64,000 bases of DNA from the NCBI GenBank assembly GCA_963634745.1, contig CAVHCX010000004.1, positions 66,050 to 130,049 of the forward strand. The letters are read 5' to 3'. This document shows, in pieces, positions 59,902 through 64,000 of this stretch; position 1 is the stretch's first letter, and each line of letters begins with the position of its first letter. This DNA comes from CAKRJP01 sp963634745. GTDB taxonomy: Bacteria > Bacillota > Clostridia > Lachnospirales > Lachnospiraceae. The position numbers and the translations under genes were made by a program. The notes under the pieces were generated by a model that made no database searches, was not told the DNA's origin, and saw only the letters and a list, made by a program, of their open reading frames with translations.

Positions 59902-60807
59902 ATGAAAAAAACATTAATGCAGATCTTCAACAACCACATAACAAAAGAAGAATCGAAAATCAAGTCGTACGAACATCCAGGATGCCACATGATCAACAAA
60001 GAAATCATGCAGGCCGTCGCAGACGAGATCGTCGAAAACATTAAGGCCGGCACCCTGGAGACAAGCGACCTTCATTTCCGCATTGACTACAATAAGCCGA
60101 ACGGAAGCGGAGGCAACACAAAGCTCAAGGGAATAATCTACATCGCCTCTCACCCGCTCATCGACTGCTATCTTGATGGCCTTGAGCGCAAGAAGCCATC
60201 CTGCACCGGACTTCTTCACTGGTGCTACGTCTTCTCCGATTTCTTCTACAAGAGCTTTGGCAAACAGCTCAGCATGTTCACCAATAGCATTCTCTACCTG
60301 TTAGAGCCGGAAAGAACGAAGAAGGAGATCATGGAGTGGCTCAAGAAGAACCGCAAGAGGTTCGTTGCGGACAGGAACGGCCATGTTGCCCTCAGAATTG
60401 ACGAAGCCGGAGACATCACCAACTGCCTTCCCATGTGGCTTGAAATCGCCAAGGAGCTAGAATCAGAAATGCCGGAGATCAAGCTTTACGCCTATACGAA
60501 GCAGTTCGAAAAGCTGAACGGCCTTGACTTCTGCATCAACCAGACGTTCTCAAACTTCCGCATCCTTCTGTCTGACAGCACAAAGGATGATCCCAACCCG
60601 ATCTCATCCGTCCGAGAGGATTACGGAAGCTTTGCAATCAAGTTCAAGGACGACAAGCTCACGCCCGATTCCGTCATCGCGCTATCCAAGCTTGCCACCT
60701 TCGGGCTTCACCGCTGCCCAGGCGTCAAGATGGGATGCTACAAGTGCACCAAGTGCTCAGAGTCGGAAACGCCGAACACAAAAGTCATTGTCGCCGACGA
60801 GCACTGA
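59902..60807 (+). CDS. Gp88-like phage protein
   Basis: This 301-residue protein has central segments VALRIDEAGDITNCLPMWLE and PEIKLYAYTKQFEKLNGLDF. These are characteristic of the phage Gp88 group (R-x-D-x-x-G-D, then YTK). Near the C-terminus HRCPGVKMGCYKCTKCSESE holds four cysteines as in zinc sites. The N-terminal third is helical. Function in the group is unknown. It is the first gene behind the promoter at 59790 with the ribosome site AAAGGAG. Confidence 0.7.
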   Translation: MKKTLMQIFNNHITKEESKIKSYEHPGCHMINKEIMQAVADEIVENIKAGTLETSDLHFRIDYNKPNGSGGNTKLKGIIYIASHPLIDCYLDGLERKKPSCTGLLHWCYVFSDFFYKSFGKQLSMFTNSILYLLEPERTKKEIMEWLKKNRKRFVADRNGHVALRIDEAGDITNCLPMWLEIAKELESEMPEIKLYAYTKQFEKLNGLDFCINQTFSNFRILLSDSTKDDPNPISSVREDYGSFAIKFKDDKLTPDSVIALSKLATFGLHRCPGVKMGCYKCTKCSESETPNTKVIVADEH

Positions 60808-60854
60808 GCTGAGACGAAACAAAATGAATGCCATCAACAAGGAGGAAAACTGAT

Positions 60855-61541
60855 ATGGCCAGAAAAACAGAAAACAAGAAAATGGGAAGACCGTGCGCAA
60901 GGAAAGCCGAGATCACGCAGAAGCTAAGAGACGACTGCATCATGATCCTTGACGAGGCCGGCGCATGGCCAGGCGAAGCCGCCGCCGCACCGCATACATG
61001 GGGCGAAAAAAAGAGCGCCATGACAAAGATCATGGAAGATGAGGCGGCATGCAAGGATCTGATCGCCCGCATCAGCAGGATTGCCGCGGACGACGAGGCC
61101 AAAAAGAAATTCTCTGACAGCTTCTTCAAGAGCACGGCAAAGCTTCTGCAGTACAGAATCGATGCCGGTGATCTTACGGTTGACCCAGAGGAGGGGGGCG
61201 CGGAGGAGGCTTCCTGGAATTCCGGAATCAATATGGCGGCGCACGCGCTGAGAAAATATAATCAGTCCGTCGTCGGATACAAGCTGGTCCAGCAGCTGGG
61301 AGAGGGAAGGCTTGACATGATCCTGGGGAAAGTGTCCGAGAGCCTGGCTGCCCAATACGGCGAACACGTGACCCTGAGGGCTGAGAAGACGCCCATCCCA
61401 GGCATGGACTTCATGGAGAAGACCACATACATGGGGCGCACAGTGTGGCTTGTCGAGCCATCTCTTCCGGTGTATGTGATCACGAAGGACGAAACCTCGG
61501 GAGGCGCGGAGGAAAGCGAGAGAGGAGGCACCGAAATGTAG
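60855..61541 (+). CDS. Helical protein with AT-hook-like start, unknown function
   Basis: This protein has 228 residues from the ATG at 60855 (AAGGAGG upstream; the longer start at 60828 has none). A KKMGRPCARK patch near the N-terminus resembles an AT-hook. A long helical part follows (AACKDLIARISRIAADDEAK; FKSTAKLLQYRIDAGDLTVD) and the end is Gly/Glu rich. The same GRP patch occurs in the portal protein, so it may not be a DNA-contact feature. No family is recognised. It follows the Gp88-like gene after 47 bases. Confidence 0.58.
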   Translation: MARKTENKKMGRPCARKAEITQKLRDDCIMILDEAGAWPGEAAAAPHTWGEKKSAMTKIMEDEAACKDLIARISRIAADDEAKKKFSDSFFKSTAKLLQYRIDAGDLTVDPEEGGAEEASWNSGINMAAHALRKYNQSVVGYKLVQQLGEGRLDMILGKVSESLAAQYGEHVTLRAEKTPIPGMDFMEKTTYMGRTVWLVEPSLPVYVITKDETSGGAEESERGGTEM

Positions 61542-61566
61542 ACCCAAAATTTAGGGTGTGGCCGAC

Positions 61567-61595
61567 TTGATTCCGGCCGTCAGATATGTTACAAT
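61567..61595 (+). promoter_or_regulatory. Sigma70 promoter with an inverted repeat at the -35
   Basis: TTGATT (61567-61572) and TACAAT (61590-61595) are 17 bases apart. GGCCG (61560-61564) and CGGCC (61574-61578) flank the -35, a possible operator. Confidence 0.7.
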
Positions 61596-61621
61596 ATAAG
61601 CATAAAGAAAGGAGGGATACG

Positions 61622-61801
61622 ATGTCGCTGATTTTGGTGATGATTATGTTGGTCGGGCCAATATTCCTAATGCTTCTTGCGAAGACCATCTGGCCAGAAC
61701 AAAGGCCAAACACGAAAAGCCAATGCAGAACGAAGACAAGACGAATCGCCGTGAAGGGACGAAAAAGTCGTTTGCAACAGAAGAAAGGAGAAAATAGATA
61801 A
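61622..61801 (+). CDS. Small single-pass membrane protein
   Basis: This 59-residue protein starts at the ATG at 61622, with AAAGGAGGG upstream. Residues 2-22 form a membrane segment (SLILVMIMLVGPIFLMLLAK). The remainder is a strongly basic tail (RTKTRRIAVKGRKSRLQQKK), expected to stay in the cytoplasm. The stop TAA overlaps the next ATG (TAATG), so two small membrane proteins are made together. Their layout would suit a toxin/antiholin-like or superinfection-exclusion role, but nothing proves it. Confidence 0.6.
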   Translation: MSLILVMIMLVGPIFLMLLAKTIWPEQRPNTKSQCRTKTRRIAVKGRKSRLQQKKGENR

Positions 61802-61968
61802 TGGCCCTCTGTCTAATCCTCATAGCCGCATTACTGTATGGGGTAATCTCAACCCTCATCTTAATATGGTTCAAGAAGCCACGGATTGGCAAGCCATGGC
61901 CGCTGTGGTTCAAGATCCTTGCCACGCTAAGCTTCCTCTCGCCATTCCTTGTCGCTTTTCTTAGCTAA
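61801..61968 (+). CDS. Small two-segment membrane protein
   Basis: This protein has 55 residues. Two hydrophobic segments, about residues 2-22 (ALCLILIAALLYGVISTLIL) and 36-54 (FKILATLSFLSPFLVAFLS), flank a short basic loop (KKPRIGKPWP). This is a hairpin-type membrane protein. It overlaps the preceding gene by one base, with AGAAAGGAG in that gene's last codons. Both end the coding part of the arm. Holin-like or envelope-protecting functions would fit. Confidence 0.62.
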   Translation: MALCLILIAALLYGVISTLILIWFKKPRIGKPWPLWFKILATLSFLSPFLVAFLS

Positions 61969-62542
61969 AGGGCGAAAGGCATGGCAGACAGCGCCAAGAT
62001 TAGGCCTGGAGACAATCCGGGCCTTTTCTGGTTGTATGGATTGCATAGACAAGACCCCCCACAGAAACTGTGCTGGCCAGAAGGAGAAGAAAAAAAGGGA
62101 AAGAGAGAGACATCATATCTGATCACTGGGCGGTAGGGTGGGGTCAGAGAATGTCAGGGACAGAAATCTTTTAAGCCAAGATATTCTACATTCTTGACAG
62201 GGAGCGGATAATAAAAATTCTTTCAGCCAGTAGGGGGGCATTTTTTCTGGACCCCCCTTTTTTTCTTTTTAGCGGGGGGGATTTTTTTAAAATGGCACCC
62301 CCCTTTTTTTACGAAGGAGACCCCTTTTTTACAAAAAGCCGCCACTCCCACCCCTTATGAATGCCCGGCGCCCATCACTCAGAACCCCTCCGCGTTAGAA
62401 GAAAAACGCGCTCAGACCAGCGTGGGACATTATAAGCTGAGGGGAGGGTCTTTTTTATTTTTTTGAGGGGGGGATATTTTTTAAGCGGGCGCCTTTTTTT
62501 ACCCCCTCCTCCGCCGTCACATTTGGGGGCAAATGCGCATCG

Positions 62543-62640
62543 TCACAGAAATGCCCCTAGAAGCTCTTCTTTTTCTTCCGGTGAGGAATTTACCGCACCA
62601 GCCATTCCTTGGCCTCTATGCCCCCTTTCTGTGCGTGTTA
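62543..62640. repeat. 98-nt direct repeat, copy 1
   Basis: It starts TCACAGAAATGCCCCTAG and ends CTTTCTGTGCGTGTTA. CACAGAAA and TTTCTGTG at the ends are complementary. AATTTACC lies 43 bases after CACAGAAA. Confidence 0.75.
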
Positions 62641-62922
62641 CGGGGTTCTGGCGCTTTTCCCGCTCATAAATTCCCGCCCAAGTTTTTTGCAACCCCCCTC
62701 AGAGCGCTCATAAACGCCCCGTACAGGCTTCCGGAGAGGGAGGGGAGGGTGAAGACATGTACCCAGAGCGCCCGGTGAGCTCTAAAGCCCTTTTTATGAT
62801 CACATCTTTATGGTCACACCGTCTCGTGGACATTAAAGGCTCTTCTGTGATCCGCCGAAGGCTCTTTGACACCCCCTTCCCCCCCTTTGCCGCCAGGGAG
62901 AGCCCCCCTCATCTCAGAACAG

Positions 62923-63020
62923 TCACAGAAATGCCCCTAGAAGCTCCGCAAATGAGCGCCATGCACAATTTACCTCAGGATTCGCCCGCGAGGCTCTACG
63001 CCCCCTTTCTGTGCGTGTTA
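62923..63020. repeat. 98-nt direct repeat, copy 2
   Basis: The first 24 and last 21 bases match copy 1, the inner AATTTACC has the same 43-base offset, and the ends are complementary. The middle is diverged. Copy 2 lies 380 bases from copy 1. Confidence 0.75.
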
Positions 63021-63269
63021 GAGGCATCCCTGCCCTTTTTGCGCCATCAGAGTTACGAACCGATAATCACAGAACCCCCTCCAGGACGCACGGAAATGCC
63101 CCTCAGAGGCTCTGGGATGATCCTTATGGCATGGTGGACCGCCAGGATGCGCCGCACAGGCCCCCAAGGCGTTCTTTGTGGTCACAGAGACATACCGCCG
63201 CTGCCCCCTCTTTTTACGCCCCCCTTCCCTCCAAGCCACGGCTGCCCAGGGCCTCCTGCCGCGGAACAC

Positions 63270-63367
63270 GCACAGAAACCGCCCTAGGAGCCTCTCCATC
63301 GTCTTGGGCGAACAATTTACCGTCCTCTCCTTTCAGCGAGCTCTACGGGGCTGTTTAGGGCCTCAGA
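63270..63367. repeat. 98-nt direct repeat, copy 3 (diverged)
   Basis: CACAGAAA, AATTTACC (offset 43) and GCTCTACG (offset 69) match the first two copies in spacing, but the right end no longer complements the left. A partial copy starts at about 63089. Confidence 0.55.
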
Positions 63368-63960
63368 ATCGATTCTGCCACTTCTACGCCCGTTGGAATC
63401 CCCCCAGAGGCTGTGAGAAGAGCTTCCTTGGAGAGGCCATGAGGAGGATTCACGGGAATATCACAATGACGCTCCCCCGTTAGGACATTATGGCAATCAT
63501 ATTATGGCAATCATAAAGAAGATCCAAATGACAATCATAAAGAAGATCCTGCCCCCACAGACCTTCAGATCCTCAGGAAGGCCTCAGTGGAACTTTTAAT
63601 CTCCAAGAAGACTGGAAGTGTCCTCTCGCGATTCCCCCCACGCTTTTAGTGATGGGAGGAGATGCCCCCACGCAAGATCAAGCGAAGCGAGATCAACCCT
63701 TCACTGGTCATGAGCGCGGACGAAGGAGCGCGATTGCCAGTGCTCTCATCGGGGTCACAGCGAAGCGGAGACCCCCTTCCGTAATCCTGATCTGTGATTC
63801 ATAGGCAGGGGATAGGCTTGGCTCTTCTCCGCTACAGTACCTCAGTGTCTTACTGCCACGGGCATAGGGGATATGTTTTTTGAGACAACTGCGTCATGGG
63901 TTTTATATAGGCGGTTTAGCCATGTTCCTTGCTTGTCTGTTGTGATACTGTGTTTTGTTG

Positions 63961-64000
63961 TCTTGTCTTGTCTTGTCTTGTCTTGTCTTGTCTTGTCTTG
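63961..64000. repeat. (TCTTG)8 tandem repeat at the window edge
   Basis: Eight exact copies of TCTTG fill the last 40 bases and may continue beyond the window. The sequence just before (TTGTTTTGTTG) looks like a decayed extension. Confidence 0.95.

Larger units (their letters stand above)
61969..64000. other. Terminal noncoding region with homopolymer runs and repeats
   Basis: No gene in this 2-kb stretch is convincing. The open frames are short, have no ribosome sites and change frame between repeat copies. It holds C and T homopolymer runs (62249-62335 and around 62450), three aligned ~98-nt repeats, a short tandem repeat near 63488-63550, GC-rich hairpins at 63680-63780 and the (TCTTG)n end. 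This looks like a control, packaging or end region and not a coding one. Confidence 0.6.

Noticed and set aside
62543..63367. A CRISPR array
   Set aside because: Only three long, diverged repeats 350-380 bases apart, with no regular short spacers.
62463..63483. Several plus and minus frames of 60-180 codons at the right end
   Set aside because: They lack ribosome sites, shift frame between the repeat copies and give Pro/Arg-rich products typical of noncoding GC-rich DNA.
1..64000. Stop-codon reassignment as in some large gut phages
   Set aside because: All three stops end genes at sensible places (for example TAG at 36101 and 43137, TGA at 39282), and no gene reads through one in frame apart from intron boundaries.

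Overview
The window looks like part of a large double-stranded DNA bacteriophage of an anaerobic, probably Firmicutes, host. The signs are a virion-assembly cluster (terminase, portal, protease/scaffold, major capsid protein, head-tail proteins), an LLH-type holin, strong AGGAGG ribosome binding sites, a class III (oxygen-sensitive) ribonucleotide reductase, and TAA, TAG and TGA all used as ordinary stops. No host chromosomal genes or rRNA are visible.

Layout. Positions 1-35.1 kb are read on the minus strand. From right to left this arm runs: zinc-ribbon protein, metallophosphoesterase, terminase large subunit, portal, protease/scaffold, decoration protein, major capsid protein, connector and tail-related genes, holin, RuvC-like resolvase, tyrosine recombinase, nrdD-nrdG, and the start of a fibre-like gene. 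Three genes (nrdD, terL and the capsid gene) are interrupted by group I introns. Five related Vsr-like homing endonuclease genes are scattered through the arm, four of them with their own near-consensus sigma70 promoter. Positions 35.1-35.7 kb are a divergent promoter region. From 35.7 to 62 kb everything reads on the plus strand: a single-chain RNA polymerase of the YonO/QDE-1 (double-psi beta-barrel) type, two very C-rich genes, a ~2.1 kb noncoding stretch full of RNA hairpins, a chelatase-like pair (metal-site/VWA protein plus MoxR-type AAA+ ATPase) within a run of small unknown genes, a PcfJ-like protein, a sigma70-family factor, and small accessory genes. Positions 62-64 kb hold no convincing gene but carry three ~98-nt direct repeats and end in a (TCTTG)n tract.

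How it may work together. Good sigma70 promoters precede the RNA polymerase operon, the sigma-factor gene, nrdD and most endonucleases, so the host polymerase probably starts expression and the phage polymerase and sigma factor take over or retarget later transcription. The VWA/AAA+ pair should act as one ATP-driven remodelling machine. The most unusual content is RNA-level: the ornate noncoding locus at 40.7-42.85 kb, a 27-nt H-type pseudoknot repeated five times with invariant spacing between that locus and the leaders of the VWA operon, another pseudoknot at 43.15 kb, and a dense series of perfect hairpins inside the coding sequences from 43.4 to about 51 kb.

All calls come from reading the sequence. 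Family names are from recognised motifs, and no database search was run.
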